From the NCBI GenBank assembly GCA_903842505.1, contig CAIMMI010000146.1, forward strand, positions 1 to 56,157: 56,157 nucleotides of DNA, in the 5' to 3' direction. Shown here piece by piece: positions 27,801 through 35,545 of the stretch. The notes below the pieces were generated by a model. The model saw only the letters and a list, made by a program, of their open reading frames with translations. It made no database searches and was not told where the DNA came from. Within the stretch, counting starts at the first letter, position 1; the number at the start of each line of letters is the position of its first letter. The stretch is from an uncultured Verrucomicrobiota bacterium. Its GTDB lineage: Bacteria; Verrucomicrobiota; Verrucomicrobiia; Limisphaerales; UBA9464. A program made the position numbers and the translations under genes.

Positions 27801-29004
27801 CACCACCGAGGTACTCGAGCGCCGTGCCTGCCGTCGCGCGCAGGTCACCGAAGTCGAAGTCCCACTGGCCGGCGAGCCGGCTGCTGGAACCACCGGAAAC
27901 CACGATGTCGAAGTTCCAGGTCGCCGTGCGCAGGGCCGACGCGGAATCCGTGTACTCCAAGCGAACCGCGTTGCCGACCGTCGTCCGGGCCGCATCCGGG
28001 TTGAACGTCAGGGACGTCTTGCCGTCCGCCTTCGTCAGAGACTGCGGCGTGACCGGGTTGCCATTGAGCCGGAGCTTCACCCCGGAGGTGGCAACCGTCG
28101 TTGCGCCGTCCGCGATCAACGCCGTGATCGGCGTCGCCGGGCTGTTGCCGGCAGATCCGGCAGAGGGCGAGATGGCCGCCACGTAGGGCCCGTTGGCCTC
28201 AACCGAGGTGCTGTCCCGGAACACGCGCAGGGCGGAAGGATCGTTCGGATCGTTCAGCAGGACGCGAGAGATGCCGTCCGGGGTCGAGAACCACTGGAGG
28301 CTGGATCCGCGCCCGGTCTGCCAATACACGAGCCGGAACGGATACAGGCCGGCGCTCGGCGCCGTCACCGTCCACATGTTCTCGTTCTTCGAATCAGGCT
28401 TGAACGGCGGAGCAAACCGCTCGAACTCACCGACCTTCAGGTTGAAAATGTCCCGGGGATTCGCACCGACCGTCACGACGTAGGAATCGTCGTCGTTCAC
28501 GTCCGTACGATCCGTGCCGACGATCACGCCGAGCGTGGTCGAACCCGCCGGCAACTCGATGAAACCAACGACCTCGACTGCGAAGGCATCGGTTCCGCCG
28601 CCATTTCCCGGAACGCCCGGGAACGAATTGGGGGCGAAGCTCGCCACGAGATTCCCGAACTCGTCCTCGATGTCGAACCCAGCGGCGTTGCGCTCGAAGT
28701 TGACCGTGTCGACGAAGTAAGCGCCGCCGACCTCAGGCCCAACGATGGCGTCGTTGGGGATCACAACGCCGTTGGTGTCCTTCAGCGTGCCGTTGATCTG
28801 GCTCAGGGCGCGGATGAAGTTGTTGCCGACGACGGTTTCGGCGGGCGCCTGAAAGGTGCGCACGACAAACCCGCGATTGCTGGAGGTGCTCGGGTTCAAC
28901 GCGAGTCCCGACGGCAAGGCCGTGGTACCTGCGATGGCTGAACCGGCACCCAGTGTCAGGATCAACCCCGTGAGGAGGCTGTTCTGGAGGGTGGTGGATT
29001 TCAT
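24853..29004 (-). CDS. Giant exported protein with four LamG-like repeats
   Basis: A 1383-residue secreted protein. The signal peptide (MKSTTLQNSLLTGLILTLGAGSAIA) is followed by a ~200-residue region including FERFAPPFKP...GLYPFRLVYWQTGRGSSLQW, a domain seen in large verrucomicrobial surface proteins. An Ig-like module runs to ~375. Four LamG/concanavalin-like repeats start with GQWDF at ~378, 615, 852 and 1089. Each repeat contains YVMTHGIAPNGGG or YIMTHRIAPNGGG, NNTDDGDLFWQG and FTAGEWHRVVAAYDM. A ~65-residue C-terminal module ends LFLRLGR. Repeats 1-3 are exactly 711 bp apart. It is probably a surface or extracellular carbohydrate-binding protein (inference). A strong terminator follows. 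Confidence 0.9.
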   Translation of the reverse strand: MKSTTLQNSLLTGLILTLGAGSAIAGTTALPSGLALNPSTSSNRGFVVRTFQAPAETVVGNNFIRALSQINGTLKDTNGVVIPNDAIVGPEVGGAYFVDTVNFERNAAGFDIEDEFGNLVASFAPNSFPGVPGNGGGTDAFAVEVVGFIELPAGSTTLGVIVGTDRTDVNDDDSYVVTVGANPRDIFNLKVGEFERFAPPFKPDSKNENMWTVTAPSAGLYPFRLVYWQTGRGSSLQWFSTPDGISRVLLNDPNDPSALRVFRDSTSVEANGPYVAAISPSAGSAGNSPATPITALIADGATTVATSGVKLRLNGNPVTPQSLTKADGKTSLTFNPDAARTTVGNAVRLEYTDSASALRTATWNFDIVVSGGSSSRLAGQWDFDFGDLRATAGTALEYLGGVGGATQTKSQFGTTEALGVPNIGGRVAKVLEVPGDVTREIGYVMTHGIAPNGGGTRVNQYTLIMDVLVDTSGPGAASLLQTSSLNNTDDGDLFWQGNNFGQGGGGYNGRGTFTAGEWHRVVAAYDMAANPPVVTKYVDGIKQDDWTANQGLDNPRRALQATALLFADGDQDERRKMWVNSIQVRSGKISDAEATVLGGPSADGIPTDLKGGNVAGQWDFNFGDLGATVGKPLAYFDGAEGETKNGTGYGTTADFGIDAINGEVAKVMKSPGELSRNLGYVMTHGIAPNGGGTRVNQYTLIFDIYVDNSGPGAASLLQASSLNNTDDGDLFWQGNNFGQGGGGYNGRGTFTAGAWHRVVAAYDMAATPPVVVKYVDGIKQDEWTANQGLDNPRRALQPTAILFGDGDQDERRVFYVNSVQIRSGRLSDAEIAYLGGPSAAGIPVHIPRTTVTGQWDFEFADLSATAGAALTYLDGAEGVTKSGTEYGTASSFGIDPIEGTDVKVMKVPGALDRNIGYIMTHRIAPNGGGTRVNQYTLIFDIWVDNSGPGAASLLQTSSLNNTDDGDLFWQGSNFGQGGGGYNGRGTFTAGAWHRVVAAYDMAATPPVVTKYVDGIKQDDWTANQGLDNPRRALQPTALLFADGDQDERRIMYLNSIQVRAGKISDAQAVLLGKPSAAGIPLVVPESNVTGQWDFEFGDLGATIGAPLAYFDGNEGLTKTGTEFGESDIDGVAAKVLKAPGALDRNIGYVMTHRIAPNGGGSRVNQYTLVMDIYVAPSGPGAASLLQVSSLANTDDGDLFWQGSNFGQGGGGYNGTGAFTAGEWHRVVAAYDMAANPPVVVKYVDGIFQDNWTANQGLDNPRRALQPTAILFGDGDQDERREMWVSSIQIRSGRLSYPELEALGKPSAGGIPILIQTASAAPSAPVIKVVRGTGSITVSWTDTSGLKLQSAPAVSGPWTDVGGVVGTSATVSSTAGNLFLRLGR
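25060..25737 (-). repeat. LamG repeat unit 4 (slightly shortened)
   Basis: Begins at the GQWDFEFGDL codons at 25737. It lacks about six codons after TEFG compared with the other units and runs into the C-terminal module; the right boundary is approximate. Confidence 0.75.
25738..26448 (-). repeat. LamG repeat unit 3 (711 bp)
   Basis: Begins at the GQWDFEFADL codons at 26448. Same period as units 1 and 2. Confidence 0.85.
26449..27159 (-). repeat. LamG repeat unit 2 (711 bp)
   Basis: Begins at the GQWDFNFGDL codons at 27159. It is highly similar at the DNA level to units 1 and 3 across the FWQGNNFGQGGGGYNG and WHRVVAAYDM segments. Confidence 0.85.
27160..27870 (-). repeat. LamG repeat unit 1 (711 bp)
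   Basis: Begins at the GQWDFDFGDL codons at 27870. It is the most N-terminal and most diverged unit at its start (TKSQFGTTEALGVPNIGG). Confidence 0.85.
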
Positions 29005-29112
29005 GATAATGAGGCGTCCCAACGCAGAAATTGCCGGGACAAGCTTCTATTAATCCCTGTCGCGGAATTTTTGGACAGCCCTAATTCCGGGGAGGTGCGG
29101 GTTGGGCGCCTC

Positions 29113-29178
29113 GGGTGGGGCGAGTGTCCTCACGAGCCGCTCAGGAGTCCCAAGTTTCAAGATTCAAGGTTCAAGCCC
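29113..29178 (+). repeat. Dispersed intergenic repeat R1, partial copy
   Basis: Core 'ggtggggcgagtgtcctcacgag' plus the 'caagtttcaagattcaagg' arm. The complementary second half is missing. Confidence 0.7.
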
Positions 29179-29233
29179 TGCTCACCCGACTTCCCCATTG
29201 CCCTGTCGGCGCAGGCACGTTCGAATCCCATCC

Positions 29234-29980
29234 ATGCCAAAGCAGGTCTGGTTGTTTGCCGCCATCCTGAGCGCCCTTTTCCTGGGATCCATCGGATTCC
29301 TCCAGGTCCGCGAAGCCAAGTTCTCCCACCGGGCCGCCGTTGAAGCCGCTGAGGCAGCTCGCCTGGCCGCGGAGGCCGCCGCCCGCACCAACGGCATCCT
29401 CTCCGCCGAACTCGAGATGCTCCGATCCAAGGCCGCCGAACTCGAACAACAGGTGCAGAAAGCGACCGAGGATCGATCCTCCCTCGAAAAGCAGATGCGT
29501 TCGGAACTCGAATCCCGGGACGTCACCATCTCCGAACTCCAGGGCCGCCTCACCATCAACATCCTCGACCGCGTCCTCTTCGATTCCGGCGAGGCGGACC
29601 TCAAGCCCGAAGGCCAGCAGGTCCTCCTCAAGCTCGCCCAGGTCCTCCAGCAGCACACCAACCGTCAGGTCCAGGTCGTCGGTCACACCGACAACGTCCC
29701 CATCCACTCCCGCACCCGGGGCGGATTCACCGACAACTGGTCCCTCTCCGCCGGCCGCGCCACCGCCGCCGTCCGATTCCTCCAGGAACAGGCCAAGGTC
29801 GATCCCCGCCGCCTCGCCGCCGTTGGACTCGGCCAGTTCCGTCCCCTCGCCGACAACGCCACCCCCGAGGGCCGCGCCCGGAACCGCCGCATCGCCGTGG
29901 TCATCCTCCCTGAGGAAATCGTTCCCACCGACACCAGCACCAACGCCACCCCCACCACGCCGGGCCCAGGCTCCAGGTGA
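29234..29980 (+). CDS. OmpA/MotB-domain envelope protein with coiled coil
   Basis: A 248-residue protein. An N-terminal membrane anchor or signal segment (VWLFAAILSALFLGSIGFL) is followed by an Ala/Glu-rich coiled coil (residues ~25-105) and a C-terminal OmpA-like peptidoglycan-binding domain. That domain has VLFDSGEADLKPEGQQVL, VVGHTDNVPI and the NWSLSAGRATAAVRFL and ARNRRIAVVI motifs, then a Thr/Pro-rich tail. The domain binds diaminopimelate in peptidoglycan, so the protein likely tethers a complex to the cell wall. The start at 29234 is the ATG before the hydrophobic segment; the in-frame extension upstream is R1 repeat. Confidence 0.88.
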   Translation: MPKQVWLFAAILSALFLGSIGFLQVREAKFSHRAAVEAAEAARLAAEAAARTNGILSAELEMLRSKAAELEQQVQKATEDRSSLEKQMRSELESRDVTISELQGRLTINILDRVLFDSGEADLKPEGQQVLLKLAQVLQQHTNRQVQVVGHTDNVPIHSRTRGGFTDNWSLSAGRATAAVRFLQEQAKVDPRRLAAVGLGQFRPLADNATPEGRARNRRIAVVILPEEIVPTDTSTNATPTTPGPGSR

Positions 29981-29987
29981 TCCTCAC

Positions 29988-30019
29988 TGGGTGGGGCGAG
30001 TGTCCTCACGAGCCGCTCA
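29988..30019 (+). repeat. Dispersed intergenic repeat R1, core only
   Basis: Only the 'gtggggcgagtgtcctcacgagccgctcaa' core is present, between the OmpA-like gene and the MBL gene. Confidence 0.65.
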
Positions 30020-30077
30020 ACCCCAATCCGAATCTTGTCACTCGAATCCCGGATGATCCCCGGGCACCATTCCGTCG

Positions 30078-30857
30078 ATGTCGTTTTCATTCCGGTTCCT
30101 GGGCACCGGCACCTCGCAAGGCGTGCCGATCATCGGGAAGTCCTATCCACCGGAGTTCCTCGCCAACCCGCGGAACAACCGGCTGCGGGCCTCGATCTAC
30201 GTCGAGACAGCGACGACGCGCTGCCTCGTCGACACCACGCCGGACTTCCGCACCCAGATGCTCCGCGAAGGCCTCGGGTACCTCGACGCCCTCCTCATCA
30301 CCCATGCCCACGCCGACCACATCATGGGCCTGGATGATTGCCGCCGGGTCTGCGACCTGCGCGGAGGTCCGCTCCCCATCTACGCTTCGGCGGAAACGAT
30401 GGCCACGCTCCGCCGGGTCTACGACTACGCCTTCGACGGCCGCCCCATTCCCAAGTCCTACTTCCATCCGGAACCCCACGAGATCACGGGGCCGTTCCGG
30501 GTCGGTGACCTCGACGTCGAGGCCTTCCCCCTTCCCCATGGCCGCATGATCACCTCGGGATTCGTCTTCCGCCACGGCAACGCCCGCTTCGCCTACTTCA
30601 GCGACTGCAAGGAGGTCCCCGATGAAGCCATCGCCGCCGCACGCGGCGCGGATGTCGTCGTGCTCGATGCCCTCCGACGGGATCCGCACCCGACGCACAT
30701 GTGCCTGGACGAAGCCCTGACCACGGCGCGCCGGATCGGGGCCGGACGGACCTACTTCACGCACCTGACCCACGATTACGATCACGACCGGGACCAGGAG
30801 GAGATGCCGCCGGGCGTGTTCCTGGCCTACGATGGACTGCGGGTGGAGGTCGCATGA
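30078..30857 (+). CDS. Metallo-beta-lactamase fold hydrolase (PhnP-like)
   Basis: A 259-residue cytosolic MBL hydrolase. It opens [16 protein letters not shown], typical of the PhnP/phosphodiesterase-like branch. It has the metal motif [10 protein letters not shown] (residues ~75-84), a third ligand region (PLPHGRM), an acidic ligand in YFSDCKEVP, and a final His in [10 protein letters not shown]. In this branch substrates are cyclic phosphodiesters or related esters; the actual substrate is unknown. The stop overlaps the next gene by four bases (ATGA), so it is coupled to plsC-like translation. Confidence 0.88.
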   Translation: MSFSFRFLGTGTSQGVPIIGKSYPPEFLANPRNNRLRASIYVETATTRCLVDTTPDFRTQMLREGLGYLDALLITHAHADHIMGLDDCRRVCDLRGGPLPIYASAETMATLRRVYDYAFDGRPIPKSYFHPEPHEITGPFRVGDLDVEAFPLPHGRMITSGFVFRHGNARFAYFSDCKEVPDEAIAAARGADVVVLDALRRDPHPTHMCLDEALTTARRIGAGRTYFTHLTHDYDHDRDQEEMPPGVFLAYDGLRVEVA

Positions 30858-31525
30858 CGGCGGAAGAAGCCGCGTTGCGGGCCGTCGCGAAACGGCCTGG
30901 GGTCTACCGGGTCAGCGCATTTTTCGCCCGCCAGTTGGCCCGCGTCTATTTCCGGCTCGGTACCCGGGGATCGGAGAACATTCCCGCCCTCGGCCCGGTC
31001 ATCCTGGCCTCGAACCATGTCAGCTTCCTCGATCCGCCGCTCATCGGTGCCTTCCTTCCACGGAAGATCCATTTCCTCGCCCGGAAGACCCTGTTCGATT
31101 CCCCGCTGCTCGGCTGGCTGATCCGCCAGTTGCAAGCCGTGCCCGTCGATCGCGACGGAGGCGGCGGCGCCGGACTCAAGGCGATCCTCGATCGGTTGGA
31201 CGGCGGCGCGGGAATCCTGCTCTTCCCCGAGGGAACCCGCTCGCCGGATGGCGAGGTCAAGACTGCCCGTGCCGGCATCGGAATGACCGTCATCAAGTCT
31301 TCCGCCCCGGTGATCCCCGTCCGGATTTTCGGCGCATTCGAAGCCTGGGGCCGGCACCAGAAGTTTCCCCGGCCCCACCGGATCCGGATCGTTTTCGGAC
31401 GACCCCTCCACTTCGAAAAGCTCCGGGCCGAGGCAGAAACCTGCGACAAGGCCCGGCTCAAGGAGATCTATCAGGAGATCGCCGACCAGTTGATGGACGC
31501 GATCCGCGGACTGAAGCAGGACTGA
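30854..31525 (+). CDS. 1-acyl-sn-glycerol-3-phosphate acyltransferase (PlsC family)
   Basis: A 223-residue lysophospholipid acyltransferase that makes phosphatidic acid from lysophosphatidic acid. Family blocks are [13 protein letters not shown] (the catalytic HxxxxD), the [28 protein letters not shown] region, [12 protein letters not shown] (block III) and [12 protein letters not shown]. The start at 30854 overlaps the MBL gene stop by four bases. It is probably a peripheral inner-membrane enzyme. In the absence of other lipid genes nearby, a more specific acyl acceptor (for example ornithine lipid) is possible. Confidence 0.9.
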   Translation: MTAEEAALRAVAKRPGVYRVSAFFARQLARVYFRLGTRGSENIPALGPVILASNHVSFLDPPLIGAFLPRKIHFLARKTLFDSPLLGWLIRQLQAVPVDRDGGGGAGLKAILDRLDGGAGILLFPEGTRSPDGEVKTARAGIGMTVIKSSAPVIPVRIFGAFEAWGRHQKFPRPHRIRIVFGRPLHFEKLRAEAETCDKARLKEIYQEIADQLMDAIRGLKQD

Positions 31526-31530
31526 GCTTG

Positions 31531-31735
31531 GGCCGCCTCACGCCGTAGCCGACGACGTCAGAAGGCGGCTGGAAAGTTCCCAGTTCTGGAATCTGGAAAC
31601 TGGCGACTGGGAACTTCTTCAAGTCCCGCCTCGTTAACTCGCATTGGCTACCGGGTCCAACTGTGTTTTGTAGGCTGCGTGCCCCCACGCGGCGGTTCAC
31701 GATCCACGCCGGGTGAGGGCACCCGGCCTACAACC
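31531..31735. repeat. Composite dispersed repeats between plsC and the DUF1080 gene
   Basis: A 'ccgtagccgacgacgtcagaaggcgg' element (31541-31566), then 'agttcccagttctgg' and its inverse 'ggaaactggcgactgggaactt' (to ~31618), then an imperfect 19-bp inverted repeat (31670-31688 with 31713-31731, 16 of 19 pairing, GTAGGC...CAC). The spacer has no gene. Confidence 0.7.
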
Positions 31736-31746
31736 AAGGAACTGGC

Positions 31747-32547
31747 TCACTCCGGACGATCGTACGTCCCGATCGGGCGGATCCAGATGTTGCGGAACCG
31801 GACGGGATCGCCGTGATCCTGGAGGCGGATGGGACCGGTGCTGTCGTACTTCACGTACTTCGGCACGTTCTGGTGACCGCTCGGGCCGGTGAACTCCTGA
31901 CGATGGTGGAGGACCGCACCGTTGTGGATGACGGTGACGGACGCCTTGCGGGTGACGGTGCCGGCGTCATCAAAGCGGGGTCCCTCGAAGATGATGTCGT
32001 AGCTGTTCCATTCGCCGGGCTTCACGGACGCTTCGACCAAGGGAGCCCACTGGCCGTAAAGGCCGCCTGCCTGGCCGTCGGCGTAGGTCTTGTTCTTGTA
32101 CACGTCGAGGACCTGGACCTCATACAACCCATGCAGGAACACGCCGGAATTGCCGCGCCCCTGGCTGTCGCCCTTCGGGGGGGTCGGGGACGCCCACTCG
32201 ATATGAAGCTGGAAGTCGGCGAACTTCTCCTTGGTCTCAATGTCCCCGCCGCCCTTCACGACCTCGAAGTAGCCGTTCTCGACCTTCCACTTGGCTTCCT
32301 TGTTGCCGCTCTTCCAGGCGTCGAGGTTCTTGCCATCGAACAGGACCTTGGCGTCCGAAGGCGCCGGAGCCAGATGGCTGAACGTGGCGCCAGGGGTGAT
32401 GACCGGCGGGTTCGGACGGGCCTTGTCATGCACCTTCCACTTCTGACCGGGAATCTGCGGGGTGTTGTCATAGCCAACCCCGGCGGCAAACACAGCCGTG
32501 GCGGCAGCCACGAGCAGGGACGGCACGGCGATACGTGAGATCTTCAT
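31747..32547 (-). CDS. Secreted DUF1080 (3-keto-disaccharide hydrolase-like) protein
   Basis: A 266-residue exported protein with signal peptide (MKISRIAVPSLLVAAATAVFAAG) and one DUF1080 concanavalin-like domain. Signature pieces are VLFDGKNLDAWKSG, WKVENGYFEVVKGGGDIETKEKFADFQ, GNSGVFLHGLYEVQVLD and FRNIWIRPI. DUF1080 proteins are very abundant in Verrucomicrobia and Planctomycetes, and some are 3-keto-glycoside hydrolases. The substrate here is unknown. The start at 32547 begins the signal peptide; 43 in-frame residues upstream are discarded. Confidence 0.9.
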   Translation of the reverse strand: MKISRIAVPSLLVAAATAVFAAGVGYDNTPQIPGQKWKVHDKARPNPPVITPGATFSHLAPAPSDAKVLFDGKNLDAWKSGNKEAKWKVENGYFEVVKGGGDIETKEKFADFQLHIEWASPTPPKGDSQGRGNSGVFLHGLYEVQVLDVYKNKTYADGQAGGLYGQWAPLVEASVKPGEWNSYDIIFEGPRFDDAGTVTRKASVTVIHNGAVLHHRQEFTGPSGHQNVPKYVKYDSTGPIRLQDHGDPVRFRNIWIRPIGTYDRPE

Positions 32548-32734
32548 GAGTGTCCCGAGAGCTTCCCGCTCCCACGCCCCGCCGCAATCGCAAAGTTCAT
32601 TCGTAGCGGCAGCGGCCGACGTAACGGGGCGGGATGCGGGAAGCTCTGGAAGACCTGCCTTTTCCCTGGACCACATCCATCACCGGGCCCACGCCCCACT
32701 GGAATCTGGCATCTGGAAACTGGGCTCTTCCCCT

Positions 32735-33673
32735 TCAGATCTTCCTCATCGCCTGCGTCAACCGCTGGCTCAATTCCTTGGCCGCATTCAGCCCGTTCAA
32801 CCTCAGCTTCGTCTGGAAGGCTGCCACCTCGATCAACCGCGCCAGGTCCCGACCCGGCCTCACCGGGATCTCCATGTGCGGCACCTTCACTCCGAGCAAC
32901 TCAATGTACCGCTCCTCCAGTCCCAACCGATCCACTTCCTGCATCTGCTCCCACGCCTTCAACGTCACCACCAGATCCACCTGCTTCTCCGGTCGGATCG
33001 AAGCCACCCCGAACATCGCGGCCACGTCGATGATCCCGATGCCGCGCACTTCCATGAGGTTTCTTGTGAGTTCCTTGCCGGTGCCGATCAGCTTGCGTCC
33101 GTCGACCAGCGTGAGGCGGGTGATGTCGTCGGTGACGAGGCTATGCCGACGTTCGAGCAACCCGAGGACCGCCTCGCTCTTGCCGATGCCACTCTCGCCC
33201 TGGATGACGACGCCGACGCCCTGGATGTCCACCATGCTGCCATGGACCTGGGTCCGCGGCGCGAACAACGCCTCCAACGCAAGCGTCGCCAGGTTGATGA
33301 ACTTCATCGTCACCAGCGAAGTCTGGAGCACCGGCGTCCCGGCCTTCTCGGCAGCCCGGAGGAAGTCGCGGTCTGGCTTGATCCCGCGGCAAAGCACCGC
33401 GCAGGGAAAACGCCAGCCGAACAACTCCGTGTAGCGCTGCCGGCGCAAGTCCGGTTCCATGGCCCGGAGGTAGGCCGTCTCCACGTTGCCGATCACCTGG
33501 ACCCGGCGCGGGGCGAAGTATTTTCGGAATCCCGCGAGGGCCAACCCGGGACGATTCACCGTGGGTTCCCGAATCACGCGATCCAAGCCCGTGGCACCGG
33601 CCAGCAGGTGCAACCCGAGGACCGACGCCTGTTCGGTAAAGAACTTCTGAACCGTGACGGGAGGAGGATTCAT
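32735..33673 (-). CDS. hprK: HPr kinase/phosphorylase
   Basis: A 312-residue bifunctional regulator that phosphorylates and dephosphorylates HPr (or an HPr-like protein) on serine. The N-terminal domain (~1-130) is followed by the kinase core with HGSMVDIQGVGVVIQ (catalytic His144), the P-loop GESGIGKS (159-166), and the HprK signature EVRGIGIIDVAAMFG. The length matches the family. It starts three bases after the lptB stop, making it the last gene of the kdsC-lpt transcript. No ptsH or other PTS gene is in the window, so the partner cannot be seen here. Confidence 0.95.
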   Translation of the reverse strand: MNPPPVTVQKFFTEQASVLGLHLLAGATGLDRVIREPTVNRPGLALAGFRKYFAPRRVQVIGNVETAYLRAMEPDLRRQRYTELFGWRFPCAVLCRGIKPDRDFLRAAEKAGTPVLQTSLVTMKFINLATLALEALFAPRTQVHGSMVDIQGVGVVIQGESGIGKSEAVLGLLERRHSLVTDDITRLTLVDGRKLIGTGKELTRNLMEVRGIGIIDVAAMFGVASIRPEKQVDLVVTLKAWEQMQEVDRLGLEERYIELLGVKVPHMEIPVRPGRDLARLIEVAAFQTKLRLNGLNAAKELSQRLTQAMRKI

Positions 33674-33676
33674 GGC

Positions 33677-34465
33677 CTAGAGATTGAAGTCCGGACCCAG
33701 GTAGATCTCGCGGGCCTTGGGATCGTCGATGAGGCGGTTGGCCGGACCTTCATACACGACGCGCCCCTGATGGATCAGATAGGCCCGGTCCACGAGCTTG
33801 AGCGTCTCACGCACGTTGTGATCCGTGATCAGGATGCCCAGGCCCCGGTCGCGTAACCGCCGCACGATCTTCTGCACCTCATAGATCGCAATCGGATCGA
33901 TGCCCGCGAAGGGCTCGTCCATCAGCAGGAGCTTCGGGCTGGTGACGAGGGCCCGGGTGATCTCGAGCCGCCGCTTTTCGCCGCCGCTCAACTGGTACGC
34001 GAGGCTCTTCGAGAGCCGCGCCAGGTCGAGTTCGTCGAGCAGGTAATTCAACCGCGTGGCCCGTTCGGCCATTGGGCAATCCACCGTCTCCAGGATGGCG
34101 CGCAGGTTGTCTTCCACCGACAGCTTGCGGAACACGCTGGGCTCCTGCGTCAGGTAACCCACCCCAAGCCGCGCCCGCGTGTGCATGGCCATCCGCGTCA
34201 CGTCCTGTCCCTGGAAGTTGACCTTCCCCACGTCCGGCCGGACCAACCCCACCACCATGTTGAACGACGTCGTCTTCCCGGCGCCGTTCGGCCCCAACAG
34301 TCCCACGATCTCACCCGCGTCGACATGGATCGTGACCCCGTCGACCACGCGCCGGCCCTTGTACTCCTTCACCAGGCCTTCGACGGTCAGCAACCGCTGC
34401 GCCCCGGTCGTGGTCACGGGTCCGGCCTGGCCGGCCGCCGTTCGGGAATCGGTCTCGGTCTTCAT
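33677..34465 (-). CDS. lptB: LPS export ABC transporter ATP-binding protein LptB
   Basis: A 262-residue ATPase powering LPS extraction from the inner membrane (LptB2FGC). Walker A GPNGAGKTTSF, Q-loop VGYLTQEPSVFRKLSVEDNL (characteristic LptB wording), signature YQLSGGEKRRLEITRAL and Walker B LLLMDEPFAGIDPIA are present. A ~25-residue N-terminal extension precedes the domain. The start at 34465 is the first ATG; a TTG three codons earlier is possible. Identity is supported by location after lptA and lptC. LptF/G are not in this window. Confidence 0.95.
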   Translation of the reverse strand: MKTETDSRTAAGQAGPVTTTGAQRLLTVEGLVKEYKGRRVVDGVTIHVDAGEIVGLLGPNGAGKTTSFNMVVGLVRPDVGKVNFQGQDVTRMAMHTRARLGVGYLTQEPSVFRKLSVEDNLRAILETVDCPMAERATRLNYLLDELDLARLSKSLAYQLSGGEKRRLEITRALVTSPKLLLMDEPFAGIDPIAIYEVQKIVRRLRDRGLGILITDHNVRETLKLVDRAYLIHQGRVVYEGPANRLIDDPKAREIYLGPDFNL

Positions 34466-34492
34466 CCGATGCAACGCGCAAAAACCCGTCGT

Positions 34493-35032
34493 TCAGGGCT
34501 TGGAACCACCGCCCGCCGCCGGCGCGTTGGTCGTCCGCCGGAACAGGCCCGAGGTGCGGAACATCTCCGGATTCAACTCGGTCACCTGATGGCCGGTCGC
34601 GCGCACGCGGCCCGTGGCAACGTCATAGATCACCTCGGTGCCACGCATCGTTCCCTGCGGCGCCACAACGCGGGTGTCGCCACCCGAAAGCGTCACCACC
34701 TCGTTGGTCGCCGTATAAACCGCCTTGTCTCCGTAGGCCCGGATGACCACCGGCGCAGCACCCGGACGTCCCAGGCGGACGATCTCGATGACGACGTTGG
34801 TGGTGGCGACGAGGGATTCGAGGCGGTTGTTCTCCTTCTGTGGCTGCGCGAGCAGGTCGCCGCAGGTGAGCTTGAGCAGGCCGGGCACGTTCACGCGCAC
34901 GTTGCCCACGTAATGGTACGCGCCTCCCTTCAGGTCCATCTCGGCCCAGTCGCTCTCGATCGGAGCCCGGGCGTCCTGCGCCAGCAGCGAACCCGCCATC
35001 CAACCCACGGCCATCAAACAGAATGCCTTCAT
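34493..35032 (-). CDS. lptA: Periplasmic LPS-bridge protein LptA/OstA-like
   Basis: A 179-residue exported protein (signal peptide MKAFCLMAVGWMAGSLLAQD). It is all-beta with OstA-like strand patterns (YHYVGNVRVNVPGLLKLTCGDLLAQ, DKAVYTATNEVVTLSGGDTRV, ATGRVRATG), which form the beta-jellyroll bridge carrying LPS across the periplasm. The C-terminus has a short low-complexity tail. It lies between lptC-like and lptB genes in the conserved order, which is the strongest support. Confidence 0.85.
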   Translation of the reverse strand: MKAFCLMAVGWMAGSLLAQDARAPIESDWAEMDLKGGAYHYVGNVRVNVPGLLKLTCGDLLAQPQKENNRLESLVATTNVVIEIVRLGRPGAAPVVIRAYGDKAVYTATNEVVTLSGGDTRVVAPQGTMRGTEVIYDVATGRVRATGHQVTELNPEMFRTSGLFRRTTNAPAAGGGSKP

Positions 35033-35065
35033 ATGGAAATCAAGTTGTCGGGAACCCTCCGGGCG

Positions 35066-35515
35066 TCACTTCGACCTGTCCCCCCCGGGCAGCGGAATGG
35101 CCAGAAGCGTCTTCACCCGATTGGAGATCACCAACCGCTGGGCGCCCTGGTCCCAATAGAAACCCTCACCGCTCAGCTCGAAGCGTCCCTCCGCCTGCAC
35201 CACCTTCAGCGCCCCCGGCGACGTGACGATGAAGCTGTCATTGGTCAGGTAGACGCGGCACGCCGGGGATTCCGCGGTCAGGTCCAACTCGCCGTCCGCG
35301 CGGAAGGTGTCGACGTGGAAGTCCTCCACATCGAACGCCCTCAGGCCGCCCACGGGCGTCGCCACCCCTCCCTTGAACCGACCTTGCGTCCGACCGTCCT
35401 TCTGGAGCGTGAACGCCCAGTTGCGGACCACGGACGTCGCGGGACCCTGCGCGAGGACGATCCCCGCCAGCAATCCACCCAACAGGCCAACCATTCTGGG
35501 AATCCGGGCGTGCAA
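35066..35515 (-). CDS. LptC-like periplasmic LPS export protein
   Basis: A 149-residue exported protein of unclear sequence family but in the exact position of lptC. After a hydrophobic N-terminus, beta-strand patterns DGRTQGRFKGG, AFDVEDFHVDTFRADGELDLTAESPACRVYL and EGRFELSGEGFYWDQ are what an LptC/OstA-like jellyroll needs. The start is uncertain: TTG at 35515 gives MHARIPRMVGLLGG, a proper basic signal peptide, whereas ATG at 35494 lacks charged residues and has no ribosome site. I use 35515. The call is by context plus fold-like pattern. Confidence 0.7.
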   Translation of the reverse strand: MHARIPRMVGLLGGLLAGIVLAQGPATSVVRNWAFTLQKDGRTQGRFKGGVATPVGGLRAFDVEDFHVDTFRADGELDLTAESPACRVYLTNDSFIVTSPGALKVVQAEGRFELSGEGFYWDQGAQRLVISNRVKTLLAIPLPGGDRSK

Positions 35516-35545
35516 GCCCCGCCAGCATGGGAGCCGACCCCGGCC

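Noticed and set aside
25210-28941. 1243-codon open frame on the plus strand
   Set aside because: It is the antisense shadow of the LamG-repeat gene. Its length comes from high GC and the repeated codons. The minus-strand frame has the signal peptide, domains and terminator.
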